64,000 nucleotides of DNA from Pseudonocardia cypriaca (GTDB taxonomy: Bacteria; Actinomycetota; Actinomycetes; Mycobacteriales; Pseudonocardiaceae): NCBI RefSeq assembly GCF_006717045.1, contig NZ_VFPH01000002.1, positions 2,852,001-2,916,000 of the forward strand, written 5' to 3'. The position numbers and the translations under genes were made by a program. Within the stretch, counting starts at the first letter, position 1; every line of letters begins with the position of its first letter. Positions 17,429-27,475 of this stretch are shown here, one piece after another. Under the pieces are notes generated by a model, which had not been told where the DNA came from, ran no database searches, and was given only the letters and a program-made list of their open reading frames with translations.

Positions 17429-17693
17429 TGTCCGGACCGGGCGACCTGTGTCCCCGGGTCTCACATATAAAGAGCCTTCACGGAATACCAGTCCGGCTGG
17501 AGCCGTGTCGTGCCACGCGCCGCGAGGCGACCAGCGCTCGGTCCGGACACCTCGCGAGCCGGGAACAGATCCCGGCCCGGGAGGGTTGGAAGAACTGTCC
17601 GACGCCGGGCGACCCGTGTCCCCGGGTCCCACCCATCTGCCGCCCTACGAGGCGTGCCTTGCGCCGTGAGGCGACCGGCGCCCGGCTCGGACA
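17429..17693 (+). ncRNA. Tandem pair of structured RNA-like elements (candidate regulatory RNA)
   Basis: Two copies, 17429-17549 and 17596-17693, share one architecture. An outer stem (17429-17442 with 17536-17549; 17596-17610 with 17680-17693) opens into a hairpin with an identical 6-base loop TGTCCC (stem GACCTG or GACCCG with CGGGTC), then a variable arm, a 4-bp CGCC/GGCG hairpin closed by a GNRA loop (GCGA in copy one, GTGA in copy two), and a six-base ACCRGC joint. Differences between copies keep pairing, using G-U pairs on the + strand only. A linker hairpin lies at 17558-17576. No gene is seen in 17378-17928. I cannot match it to a known riboswitch class; transposon-end relics are the alternative. 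Confidence 0.42.
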
Positions 17694-17753
17694 GCTCCCG
17701 CCCACCTGCTTGCCGCATCCGGCGTTTCCCGCCGCCGTCGATGCGGCTGCCCG

Positions 17754-17780
17754 GGCGGCGCTGCCCCCGACAGCGCCGCC
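17754..17780 (+). terminator. GC-rich hairpin, possible terminator of the structured RNA
   Basis: GGCGGCGCTG (17754-17763) pairs perfectly with CAGCGCCGCC (17771-17780) around a 7-base loop. It lies 60 bases past the tandem element and upstream of the promoter at 17849. It is followed by a C-run rather than a T-run. It could end the structured RNA or act as the expression platform of a riboswitch. Confidence 0.45.
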
Positions 17781-17848
17781 CCCCATCCTCGCTCGTCCGC
17801 CGGACGGGGACGAACGGCTCCCGCGGACCGCAAACCCGGCTTGAGCTG

Positions 17849-17874
17849 GGAATTTCCGGCCGCTCCGGGACGTT
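17849..17874 (+). promoter_or_regulatory. SigR/SigH-type promoter (GGAAT-N18-GTT)
   Basis: GGAAT at 17849-17853 is followed after exactly 18 bases by GTT at 17872-17874, the consensus known for the actinobacterial thiol-stress sigma factors SigR (Streptomyces) and SigH (mycobacteria). The predicted start, near 17881, would give a 5' leader of about 48 bases before the ATG at 17929. The gene downstream and the helicase 30 bases beyond it would then belong to the disulphide/heat stress regulon. Confidence 0.55.
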
Positions 17875-17928
17875 GTTACAAGTGGACGTGCTGGTTCGGC
17901 GTCCGTTCCACCGACAACGAGGGCAGCC

Positions 17929-18189
17929 ATGAAGGGCGACCGAGTAGAGATCGTCATCGACGCCGGGAGCGGCACCACCCGCACCTACGAGATCGAGGCC
18001 ACACGGGCCGGCCGGAAGGTCGCCATCACGCACGGCCGCGGGGTGATCGAGGTCAGCGAGATCACGCGCGGTGGGAGCACCGTGCGCACGGCTCGCTTCC
18101 TCGCCAACCGCGTGCTGGCGCTCGTCGAGCACCCCGCGGCCGACAACCCGGTCGCGGATGAGCTCGTTCCCGCCCTACGCTCGGTCTGA
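17929..18189 (+). CDS. Small conserved protein of unknown function
   Basis: 86 residues: MKGDRVEIVIDAGSGTTRTY leads into a beta-strand-rich body (VAITHGRGVIEVSEITRGG) and a helical end (ARFLANRVLALVEHP). No signal peptide or membrane segment. A GAGGGC ribosome binding site precedes the ATG. It sits directly downstream of a SigR-type promoter and 30 bases upstream of the helicase gene, so the two are probably co-transcribed. The beta-rich profile could be an RNA-binding or SH3-like fold; this is a guess. Confidence 0.75.
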   Translation: MKGDRVEIVIDAGSGTTRTYEIEATRAGRKVAITHGRGVIEVSEITRGGSTVRTARFLANRVLALVEHPAADNPVADELVPALRSV

Positions 18190-18219
18190 CCCTCCCCACC
18201 AAGGCAGACTTTCGCACTG

Positions 18220-21200
18220 ATGTCCTCTCCCGCGGCCCGAGCCGCTGACGCGCGCCCCGAGCCGGCCGACCCGTCCGAGCCGCGCGAGGGGCGGACCCGC
18301 CGTCCCCGCCGCCGCAGGCCACGTCCCCGCAACGAGGCGCCCGCGGTACCCGCCGGAGACCTCCCGCCCGTCGAGGATGCGGAGCTGGACGCGCTCGCCG
18401 AGCGCGTCCCCGCCCTCACCCTGCAGGAGGCGCACCGCCTCGGCCGGCGCCTCGACACGGTCCGCCGCACCCGCGACGTCACCGCGCGCGCCCGCGCCGG
18501 GGCCGGGATCAAGGCGGCGATCGAGACCGCCGAGCAGCGCATCGCCGCACGTCAGGCCGCGGTCCCCACGATCCGCTACCCGGAGGCCCTGCCGGTCAGC
18601 GCCCGTCGCGAGGACATCGCGGCGGCGATCCGCGACCACCAAGTCGTGATCGTCGCCGGTGAGACCGGCTCCGGGAAGACCACGCAGATCCCGAAGATCT
18701 GCCTCGAGCTCGGCCGTGGCGTGCGCGGGCTGATCGGCCACACCCAGCCCCGGCGGCTCGCCGCCCGCACCGTCGCGGCGCGCATCGCCGAGGAGCTGGG
18801 CACCGAGCTGGGCGACGCGGTCGGCTGGAAGGTGCGCTTCACCGACCACGTCGGCGAGAACACCCTGGTCAAGCTCATGACCGACGGCATCCTGCTCGCC
18901 GAGCTGGCGGGCGACAAGATGCTGCGCCAGTACGACACCCTCATCATCGACGAGGCCCACGAGCGCAGCCTCAACATCGACTTCATCCTGGGCTACCTCA
19001 CCCAGCTGCTGCCACAGCGCCCCGACCTCAAGGTGATCATCACCTCCGCCACGATCGACGTGGACCGGTTCGCGAAGCACTTCGACGCACCGGTCGTGGA
19101 GGTCTCGGGGCGCAGCTACCCGGTGGAGACCCGGTACCGGCCGATCGTCGACCTGGACGACCCCGACCACGACCCGGACCGCGACCAGCTCGACGCCATC
19201 GGCGACGCGGTGGCGGAGCTGCAGCGCGAGGGCGACGGCGACATCCTCGTGTTCCTGCCCGGCGAGCGCGAGATCCGCGACACCACCGAGGCCCTCGCGA
19301 AACGCGACTTCCGGAACACCGAGCTCCTCCCCCTCTACGCGCGCCTCTCGACGGCCGAGCAGCACCGGGTGTTCGCTAAACTGCCGCACTCCGGCCGCCG
19401 GGTCGTGCTCGCCACGAACGTCGCCGAGACCTCGCTGACCGTCCCCGGCATCCGCTACGTCATCGACACGGGCACCGCGCGCATCTCCCGCTACTCGCGC
19501 CGGCTGAAGGTGCAGCGGCTGCCGATCGAGAAGGTGTCGCAGGCCAGCGCCAACCAGCGCGCCGGGCGCTGTGGCCGCGTGGCCGACGGCATCTGCATCC
19601 GCCTCTACTCCGAGGACGACTTCGATGCGCGCCCCGAGTTCACCGACCCGGAGATCCTGCGCACCAACCTCGCGTCGGTCGTCCTGCAGATGATCTCGCT
19701 CGACCTCGGGGAGCTCACCGAGTTCCCGTTCGTCGAGCGGCCGGACCCGCGCGCGGTCGCCGACGGCATCGCGCTGCTGCAGGAGCTGGGCGCGCTCGAC
19801 GACCGCAAGCTCACAGCCGTGGGCCGCGCGCTCGCGGCGCTGCCGGTCGACCCGCGGCTGGGCCGCATGCTCGTCGAGGCCGACCGCAACGGCTGCCTGC
19901 GCGAGGTGCTCGTCATCGCCGCCGCGCTGTCGGTGCAGGACCCGCGCGAGCGCCCGGCCGAGCAGCGCCAGGCCGCCGACGCGAAGCACGCCCGGTTCAA
20001 CGGGGAATGGACCGCGGGCGGCTCCACCCTCGACGCGGGCGGCTCGGACTTCCTCGCGTTCGTCAACCTCTGGCGCTACGTCGCCGAGCAGCGCGAGGAG
20101 CTGTCCGGCAACCGGTTCCGGCGGCTGCTGCGCGACGAGTTCCTGCACTACCTGCGCATCCGCGAGTGGCAGGACCTGCACGCCCAGCTCCGCCAGGCGG
20201 CGCGCAACGCGGGCCTCGCCCTCAACGAGGTCGACGCCGACCCCGACCGGATCCACATGGCGGTGCTGTCCGGGCTGCTCTCGCAGGTCGGGCTGCGCGA
20301 CGACGGCCCCGAGCGAGGAGACCGCAACAAGGATCGGCGGAGCACCGGTCGCGAGTTCCTCGGCGCCCGCGGCGCCCGCTTCATGATCTTCCCCGGTTCG
20401 CCGCTGGCCAAGAAGCCGCCGCGCTGGGTGATGGCGGCCGAGCTGGTGGAGACGTCCCGGCTGTTCGCGCGCACCGCCGCGCGGATCCAGCCGGAGTGGA
20501 TCGAGCCGCTCGCCGGGCACCTGGTCAAGCGGACGTACTCCGAGCCGCACTGGTCGCGCAAGCGGGCCGCCGCCGTCGCCACCGAGCGCGTCACGCTCTA
20601 CGGGATCCCGATCGTCGTCGGCCGCAGCGTCGACTTCGGCCGCATCGACCCCGAGACCTCGCGCGACCTGTTCATCCGGCACGCACTCGTCGAGGGCGAC
20701 TGGGACACCCGCCACCGCTTCTTCCACGCCAACCGCGAGCTGCTCGAAGACGTCGAGGAGCTGGAGCACCGCGCACGGCGGCGCGACCTCGTCGTCGACG
20801 AGGAGACCCTCGTCGCGTTCTACGAGGAGCGCATCCCGGCGCACGTCGTGTCCGGCCGGCACTTCGACTCGTGGTGGAAGAAGGAGTCGCGCAAGCACCC
20901 GGACCTGCTCGACTTCACCGAGGAGATGCTGCGCACGGCGCAGGCGGCCGGCGTCGACCGCTCCGCGTACCCCGACCACGTCGAGGCGGGCGGGCTCACG
21001 CTGCCGCTGTCCTACGCGTTCGAGCCCGGAGCGCGCAGCGATGGCGTCACCGTCGACGTCCCGGTGGCCGCGCTGCACCAGGTCGACCCCACGCCGTTCA
21101 CCTGGCAGGTGCCGGGGCTGCGCGAGGAGCTGGTCACCGCCCTGATCCGCACGCTGCCCAAGCAGCTGCGCCGCCTCTACTCCCCGGCGCCCGACCACGC

Positions 21201-22323
21201 CCGCGCCGTGCTCGCACGGCTGCAGGCCGGGCAGGAGCCGCTGCTCGACGGCCTGGAGCGCGAGCTCGGCCGGATGCGCGGCGTGGAGATCCCCCGCGAG
21301 GCGTGGGAGCTGGATCGGCTCCCCGAGCACCTCACCGTGACGTTCCGGGTGGTCGACGAGGCCGGCCGGGAAGTGGCCCGGGGCACCGACCTGGAAGCGC
21401 TGCGGCGCAGGCTCGCGCCGAAGGTGCGCGAGGAGCTCGCCGCCGCGGGCGTCGACATCGAGAAGACCGGCGCCACCACCTGGTCGTTCGGCACGCTGCC
21501 GCGCGAGCACCCGATCAGGCGCGGCTCGCACACGGTCACCGGCTTCCCGGGCCTGGTCGACCGCGGCACGAGCGTCGACGTCCGGGTCTTCCCCACCGCG
21601 GCCGAGCGCGACCCGGCCCACCACCGCGGGGTCCGGCGGCTCCTGCTGCTGGAGACGTCCTCACCGGTGCGGCAGGTGCAGCGCGACCTGGACAACGCCG
21701 CGAAGCTCGCGCTGTCGCGCAACCCGCACGGTTCGGTCGCCGCGCTGCTCGACGACTGCGTCACGGCCGCGGCCCACCACCTGATCGCGGCGGCCGGTGG
21801 CCCGGCGTGGGACGAGCGGTCCTACGCCCGGCTGCGCAAGCTCTTCGCCGATCGCCTCGCCGCCACCACCCTGCAGGTGCTGCACGCCGTGCGCGGGGTG
21901 CTGGTGGTGTGGCACCGGGTGCAGGCGCAGCTGTCCGACCTGCGTGCCCCCGTGCTGGCCGCAGGCGTCGCGGACATCACCGCCCAGGTGAACGCCCTCG
22001 TCGGTCCGGGCTTCGCCACGGCGGCGGGCGCCAACCGGCTCGCCGACGTCGCGCGGTACCTGGAGGCCGTGGAGCGCCGGATCGAGAAGCTGCGCGCCGA
22101 CCCGGCCCGCGACGCCGAGTGGACCGCGCAGGTCCGCGTGGTGTCCGACGAGTACGCCGCCGAGCTGGCCGCGTTGCCACCGGGCGTCGAGCCCGGTCCG
22201 GAGCTGCGCGAGATCCGCTGGATGATCGAGGAGCTGCGCGTCGGCCTCTACGCCCACCCGATGCGCACCCGCTACCCCGTCTCGATCAAACGGATCCAGA
22301 AGGCGATCGACGATCTGGCCTGA
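18220..22323 (+). CDS. hrpA: ATP-dependent RNA helicase HrpA (DEAH box)
   Basis: 1367 residues, close to the 1300 typical of HrpA. A basic, disordered N-terminus (RRPRRRRPRPR) precedes the helicase core: Walker A GETGSGKTTQ near residue 147, DEAH in IIDEAHERS near 244, motif III SAT near 276, and motif VI QRAGRCGR near 446. The winged-helix, ratchet and OB-type domains follow, and the long C-terminal DUF3418-like region (from about residue 700) is specific to HrpA. It probably remodels mRNA or stalled ribosome complexes. Its stop lies inside the end of the convergent MaoC gene (38-base overlap). Confidence 0.93.
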   Translation: MSSPAARAADARPEPADPSEPREGRTRRPRRRRPRPRNEAPAVPAGDLPPVEDAELDALAERVPALTLQEAHRLGRRLDTVRRTRDVTARARAGAGIKAAIETAEQRIAARQAAVPTIRYPEALPVSARREDIAAAIRDHQVVIVAGETGSGKTTQIPKICLELGRGVRGLIGHTQPRRLAARTVAARIAEELGTELGDAVGWKVRFTDHVGENTLVKLMTDGILLAELAGDKMLRQYDTLIIDEAHERSLNIDFILGYLTQLLPQRPDLKVIITSATIDVDRFAKHFDAPVVEVSGRSYPVETRYRPIVDLDDPDHDPDRDQLDAIGDAVAELQREGDGDILVFLPGEREIRDTTEALAKRDFRNTELLPLYARLSTAEQHRVFAKLPHSGRRVVLATNVAETSLTVPGIRYVIDTGTARISRYSRRLKVQRLPIEKVSQASANQRAGRCGRVADGICIRLYSEDDFDARPEFTDPEILRTNLASVVLQMISLDLGELTEFPFVERPDPRAVADGIALLQELGALDDRKLTAVGRALAALPVDPRLGRMLVEADRNGCLREVLVIAAALSVQDPRERPAEQRQAADAKHARFNGEWTAGGSTLDAGGSDFLAFVNLWRYVAEQREELSGNRFRRLLRDEFLHYLRIREWQDLHAQLRQAARNAGLALNEVDADPDRIHMAVLSGLLSQVGLRDDGPERGDRNKDRRSTGREFLGARGARFMIFPGSPLAKKPPRWVMAAELVETSRLFARTAARIQPEWIEPLAGHLVKRTYSEPHWSRKRAAAVATERVTLYGIPIVVGRSVDFGRIDPETSRDLFIRHALVEGDWDTRHRFFHANRELLEDVEELEHRARRRDLVVDEETLVAFYEERIPAHVVSGRHFDSWWKKESRKHPDLLDFTEEMLRTAQAAGVDRSAYPDHVEAGGLTLPLSYAFEPGARSDGVTVDVPVAALHQVDPTPFTWQVPGLREELVTALIRTLPKQLRRLYSPAPDHARAVLARLQAGQEPLLDGLERELGRMRGVEIPREAWELDRLPEHLTVTFRVVDEAGREVARGTDLEALRRRLAPKVREELAAAGVDIEKTGATTWSFGTLPREHPIRRGSHTVTGFPGLVDRGTSVDVRVFPTAAERDPAHHRGVRRLLLLETSSPVRQVQRDLDNAAKLALSRNPHGSVAALLDDCVTAAAHHLIAAAGGPAWDERSYARLRKLFADRLAATTLQVLHAVRGVLVVWHRVQAQLSDLRAPVLAAGVADITAQVNALVGPGFATAAGANRLADVARYLEAVERRIEKLRADPARDAEWTAQVRVVSDEYAAELAALPPGVEPGPELREIRWMIEELRVGLYAHPMRTRYPVSIKRIQKAIDDLA

Positions 22324-22798
22324 CGGCGAGGAAGTTCATCGCCCGGAACGCGATCGGCGCCCCGCCGTCCTGGTTGAGCAGCTCGACCTGCGTCACGACC
22401 AGGCCCCGATCCGGCTTCGACCGGGACAGGCGCGTGTCGAGCACCGTCGCGCGCAGGTGCACCCGGTCGCCGGGCCGCAGCGGCACCTGCCAGCGCAGCT
22501 CGTCGATGCCGGGTGAGGCGAGGCTCGCCACCCGTGACAGGTAGTGGTCGGCGAGCAGCCGCATCGCGAGGCCCGCGGTGTGCCAGCCGCTGGCGATGAG
22601 CCCGCCGAACGGCCCGCCCAGCGCGAATGCCGGGTCGGTGTGGATGGGCTGCGGGTCGAACTCCTCCGCGAACCGGAGGATCTGCTCCTCGTCGACGTCG
22701 AGGTGGCCGTACTCGTACTGCGCGCCGGTGACGTAGTCGGCGAACCAGCGGTCGTCGATCGGTGCGGCGAAGTCGGTGGGGCCGAGCGAGCGGGTCAT
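22286..22798 (-). CDS. MaoC-family (R)-specific enoyl-CoA hydratase/dehydratase
   Basis: 170 residues, one hot-dog fold. The hydratase motif is visible as RFAEEFDPQPIHTDPAFA, giving the catalytic Asp and His, then FGGLIASGWHTAGLAMRL and LRPGDRVHLRATVLDTR. It hydrates or dehydrates acyl-CoA thioesters in fatty acid or polyketide-like metabolism. The start ATG at 22798 matches the usual N-terminus. It overlaps the hrpA end tail to tail. Confidence 0.9.
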   Translation of the reverse strand: MTRSLGPTDFAAPIDDRWFADYVTGAQYEYGHLDVDEEQILRFAEEFDPQPIHTDPAFALGGPFGGLIASGWHTAGLAMRLLADHYLSRVASLASPGIDELRWQVPLRPGDRVHLRATVLDTRLSRSKPDRGLVVTQVELLNQDGGAPIAFRAMNFLAVRPDRRSPSGSV

Positions 22799-22876
22799 GC
22801 CCGCATCTTCGGCCAAGGAAGGTTCAACCGCTGTTGAAGGGTCCGCGCGCGATCGCTCCGGGTTAGGGTGCCGATC

Positions 22877-24205
<1,329 letters not shown>

Positions 24206-24216
24206 CCGGAGGCCAC

Positions 24217-25812
24217 GTGACCACCGCCAGCCCGTCGGCCCCCGGCCGCCTCGACCGCGCCCTGGACCGGATCGAACGCGTCGGCAACCGGCTCCCCGAG
24301 CCGTTCATGCTGTTCGTGCTGCTCACCCTCGTGGTGGCGGTGCTGTCCTCGCTGATGGCGGCGTTCGGCGTCACGGTCACGATCCCCGGCCAGGACGCGC
24401 CCACCCCGGTGCGCGGCGCGTTCACCGGGGCGGGGCTGGAGTTCTTCTTCACGGGACTGGCGGAGAACTTCATCGGCTTCCCGCCGCTGCGCACGGTCGT
24501 CACGATCATGCTGGCGGTCGGGCTCGCCGAGCGGTGCGGGATGCTCGCGGCGCTGATCCGGCTCGCGTTCTCGCGTGCTCCGCGCTGGCTGCTGCCCTAC
24601 GCGCTGGGGTTCATCGGCGTCAGCGGCAGCGTCATGGCCGACTCGGCGTTCATCATCATCCCGCCGCTCGCGGCCATCGTGTTCAAGGCGGCGGGGCGGC
24701 ACCCGGTGGCCGGGCTGATCGGCGGGTTCGCGGCCGTCGGCGCGGGCTACTCGACGTCGTTGCTGATCACGAGCCTCGACGCGTTGTTCGCCGGGATCAC
24801 CAACGGGGTGGCGGCGACGCTGCCGAGCGCCGGCACGACGGTGACCCCCGTATCGAACTACTTCTTCAACGTCGCCTCCTCGATCGTGCTCAGCGTGCTC
24901 GCGGGGCTGATCATCGACCGGGTGGTGGAGCCGGGCCTCGTGCGCTCCGGCTTCCCGGACACCGAGGCCGAGCCCGACGACGCTGCGGACCGGAAGGCCA
25001 CGAACCCGGAGGACCCGACCGCCGAGCCGGTGAGCGCGACCGTCACGGATGCCGAACGCCGCGGGCTCCGGGCGGCGGGCATCGCGCTGCTGGTGCTCGC
25101 AGTGGCGGTGCTCGCGCTGGTGCTCGCGCCGAACTCCCCGCTGCGCAACGACACCGGCGGCTACCTGCCGAAGTCACCGTTGCTGGACTCCGTGGTCACG
25201 CTGGTGTTCCTGGCGTTCTTCGTGCCCGCGCTCTTCTACGGGATCTTCGCCGGCACCATCCGGCGGGGCGCTGACGTGCCGCTGCTGATGGGCCGCGCCC
25301 TGAAGGACCTCTCCGGGTTCATCGTGCTCGCGTTCATCCTGGGCCAGTTCATCGCCCTCTTCGCCTGGACGAACATCGGCGCCTGGCTGGCCGTCTCCGG
25401 TGCGCAGCTGCTGGAGGCGATCGGGCTCACCGGCTATCCGGCGATCCTCGGGTTCATCGTCCTCGCGTCGCTGCTCAACCTGTTCATCGTGTCCGGCTCG
25501 AGCCTGTGGACGCTGATGGCGAGCGTGTTCGTGCCGCTGTTCCTGCTGCTCGGCTACGAGCCCGGGTTCGTGCAGGGCGCCTTCCGGGTGGGCGACGCGG
25601 CAACGCAGGTGATGACACCGCTCAACCCGTACATGATCGTGCTGCTGACCTTCGTGCGCCGCTACCAGCCGGCCGCCGGGCTGGGCACGGTGATCGCGAA
25701 GATGGTGCCCTTCGTGGTGCCGTTCTGGGTGGCGTGGGTGCTGGTGCTCACCGCCTTCTACGCCTTCGACATCCCGCTCGGGCCGGGCGTCGGCGTGCGG
25801 ATCGGCGAGTAG
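24217..25812 (+). CDS. abgT: AbgT-family transporter (aminobenzoyl-glutamate or related)
   Basis: 531 residues from a GTG preceded by GGAGG. Family signatures include the N-terminal LDRIERVGNRLPEPFMLF, GVSGSVMADSAFIIIPPLAA, AGYSTSLLITSLDALFAGI, and near the end DAATQVMTPLNPYMIVLL. About 12 membrane segments, with two hairpin-like re-entrant regions expected from the family fold. Known members import p-aminobenzoyl-glutamate or export sulfonamides. It is coupled with the M20 hydrolase upstream. Confidence 0.93.
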   Translation: MTTASPSAPGRLDRALDRIERVGNRLPEPFMLFVLLTLVVAVLSSLMAAFGVTVTIPGQDAPTPVRGAFTGAGLEFFFTGLAENFIGFPPLRTVVTIMLAVGLAERCGMLAALIRLAFSRAPRWLLPYALGFIGVSGSVMADSAFIIIPPLAAIVFKAAGRHPVAGLIGGFAAVGAGYSTSLLITSLDALFAGITNGVAATLPSAGTTVTPVSNYFFNVASSIVLSVLAGLIIDRVVEPGLVRSGFPDTEAEPDDAADRKATNPEDPTAEPVSATVTDAERRGLRAAGIALLVLAVAVLALVLAPNSPLRNDTGGYLPKSPLLDSVVTLVFLAFFVPALFYGIFAGTIRRGADVPLLMGRALKDLSGFIVLAFILGQFIALFAWTNIGAWLAVSGAQLLEAIGLTGYPAILGFIVLASLLNLFIVSGSSLWTLMASVFVPLFLLLGYEPGFVQGAFRVGDAATQVMTPLNPYMIVLLTFVRRYQPAAGLGTVIAKMVPFVVPFWVAWVLVLTAFYAFDIPLGPGVGVRIGE

Positions 25813-25846
25813 CGGTGTCAGGACGGCCGCGAGGGTGACGCCTGGT

Positions 25847-26494
25847 TCAGCGCAGGGCCGAGCGCGGCGTGGGCTCCAGCTCGAGCAGCTGGACGGCTGT
25901 GGCACCCGTCTGCCAGCCCGGGTCTGCGTCGAGGCGCTCACGGGCGCTGCGAGCCGCCTCGCTGTCGGGGTAGGACGCGAACCACACGACCGCCTGCTCG
26001 TCGCGCACGGGCAGCGCCCCGAAGTCGTTGGGGAACGGCGCTGTGCGGGCCACGACGGGCCGCGCGCCGAGCAGACGCTCCGCGTCGGGTGCGGCGGGCT
26101 CCAGGCCCTCTCCGGTGCGGACCACCGCAAGCACTCGCGACGACCCCGGTGCACCGGCTGCGACGGCGGCGCGCGGCGCGTGCGGGAATCCCGCGCCGAC
26201 CGGCTCCAACAGCAGCACGTCATCGAAGTCGATCATGGTGGCGTTCGCCGCATCGCGGTGCTGCTTCCACACCGGTCCGCCGTAGAAGCCGCTGAGCGCC
26301 GCGAGGCGGGTGGTCATGTCCGCGAACTCGCGGATCCAGACGAACCGGTCGGGATCGGCGAGGTCGCGGAACGTGCCGACGATCCGCGCCCCCAGCTCCT
26401 CCTGCGACTCGACGAGCTCCCGCTCGAACAGCTCGATCAGCTCGTCCCGGCGACCGGGGTGGAGGGTGTACTGCCGCAGCTCCAGGATCGTCAC
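25847..26494 (-). CDS. NIPSNAP-family protein
   Basis: 215 residues, two ferredoxin-like repeats. The N-terminus ELRQYTLHPGRRDELIELFE and the later FVWIREFADMTTRLAAL are the NIPSNAP signature; a second half (VLAVVRTGEGLEP...VVWFASYPDSEAA) repeats it more loosely. Function is unknown; relatives are stress-associated or mono-oxygenase-like. Its ATG overlaps the TetR stop by four bases. It is last in the azoreductase-SMR-TetR-NIPSNAP operon. Confidence 0.86.
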   Translation of the reverse strand: MTILELRQYTLHPGRRDELIELFERELVESQEELGARIVGTFRDLADPDRFVWIREFADMTTRLAALSGFYGGPVWKQHRDAANATMIDFDDVLLLEPVGAGFPHAPRAAVAAGAPGSSRVLAVVRTGEGLEPAAPDAERLLGARPVVARTAPFPNDFGALPVRDEQAVVWFASYPDSEAARSARERLDADPGWQTGATAVQLLELEPTPRSALR

Positions 26495-27105
26495 GAGCCG
26501 AGGCTATGGCCGGGGTCCGACAGCACCCGGCGGGCGAGGTGGGCGAGGGCCTCGGCGATCTGCGCGGGCGTCACCCCGCTCGCCAGCTGGTAGCGGAACA
26601 CCTCGGCCGCGAGCGGCGCGAGCAGCGCGTCCACAAGAGCGTCCGGACCCGGCGTTCCCGCCTCCACGAGCAGCGACCGCACGTGGGCGCGCCAGAACCC
26701 GTACGAGCCGACCGCGAACCGCGCCGCGCCCGCGTCCACGGCGAGCACCAGCGGCAGGTGGCGGTCGAGGAACTCGACCATCGCGGCGTAGTACGCCGCC
26801 AGCCGTTCGGCGGGCGGGGCGCCGGGACCGAGCGGCGGGGCGCCGCGTATGAGCTTCTCCTGCAGGACCCGCTCGTCCTCGCCGAGCAGCGCGGACGCGA
26901 TCGACACGATGTCGGGGTAGCGCCGGTAGAGCGTGGCCCGTCCGACGCCTGCGGCGCGGGCGACGTCGTCCATCGTGACGGCGCGCGGGTCCTCGCGGCT
27001 GCGGAACAGCTCGGCGGCGGCCGCGAGGACGCGCGCCCTGTTGCGGGCGGCGTCGGCGCGCTCGGCGGGCGGGGTGCCCACGCCCGGCGGATCGACGGCA
27101 GCCAT
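26491..27105 (-). CDS. TetR-family repressor
   Basis: 204 residues. The N-terminal helix-turn-helix is clear: RVLAAAAELFRSR then VTMDDVARAAGVGRATLYRRY. The C-terminal domain is an all-helical ligand-binding region (TetR_C type, with APAERLAAYYAAMVEFLD). It lies nine bases after the SMR gene and overlaps the NIPSNAP start. Autoregulation through the palindromes at 28149-28203 is the simplest model. Confidence 0.9.
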   Translation of the reverse strand: MAAVDPPGVGTPPAERADAARNRARVLAAAAELFRSREDPRAVTMDDVARAAGVGRATLYRRYPDIVSIASALLGEDERVLQEKLIRGAPPLGPGAPPAERLAAYYAAMVEFLDRHLPLVLAVDAGAARFAVGSYGFWRAHVRSLLVEAGTPGPDALVDALLAPLAAEVFRYQLASGVTPAQIAEALAHLARRVLSDPGHSLGS

Positions 27106-27114
27106 CGGCCCAGG

Positions 27115-27435
27115 CTAATGAGCTGCGTGGGCCAGCAGCACGCCGCCCGTGATCAGCACGAGGGCTCCGATGCGGACCGGCGTGACCGGGTCGTGCTGAA
27201 GCGTCACGCCGAGCAGCACCGCGCCGGCGGCACCCATCCCGGTGAACACGACGTACGCCGTGCTGACCGGCACGCCGGCGGCCGTGGCCCGCGCGAGCAG
27301 CCAGATGATCGCGATGCACAGCGCGATGCACAGCACGCTCGGCCAGAGCCGCGTGAGCCCCTTCGTGGGCGGGATGCTCTGCGCCCACGCGATCTCGACA
27401 ACACCGGCGGCGATCAGCCACAGCCAGCCGTTCAC
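27115..27435 (-). CDS. Small multidrug resistance (SMR) family transporter
   Basis: 106 residues with four membrane helices. The conserved first-helix Glu is present (LIAAGVVEIAWAQS), as are the loop GLTRLWPSV, STAYVVFTGMGAAG in helix 3, and ALVLITGGVLLAH in helix 4. The GTG start has GGAAGG at a good distance. SugE/QacE-type SMRs export quaternary ammonium or guanidinium compounds as antiparallel dimers. It is 40 bases downstream of the azoreductase gene. Confidence 0.9.
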   Translation of the reverse strand: MNGWLWLIAAGVVEIAWAQSIPPTKGLTRLWPSVLCIALCIAIIWLLARATAAGVPVSTAYVVFTGMGAAGAVLLGVTLQHDPVTPVRIGALVLITGGVLLAHAAH

Positions 27436-27475
27436 CTGTATCTGCCTTCCGGTCGTGCGTTCCTCGGTCGCCACT

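Noticed and set aside
17429..17693. Glycine or c-di-GMP tandem riboswitch
   Set aside because: The conserved cores of those classes are not present; only the tandem arrangement is similar.
18175..21624. A 1149-codon minus-strand open frame opposite hrpA
   Set aside because: Composition is Arg/Gly/Val/Asp-rich without domains; it is the usual third-position GC shadow of hrpA, which has all helicase motifs.
27436..27475. Guanidine riboswitch before the SMR gene
   Set aside because: The gap to the azoreductase gene is only 40 bases and has no paired ACGR-loop hairpins.
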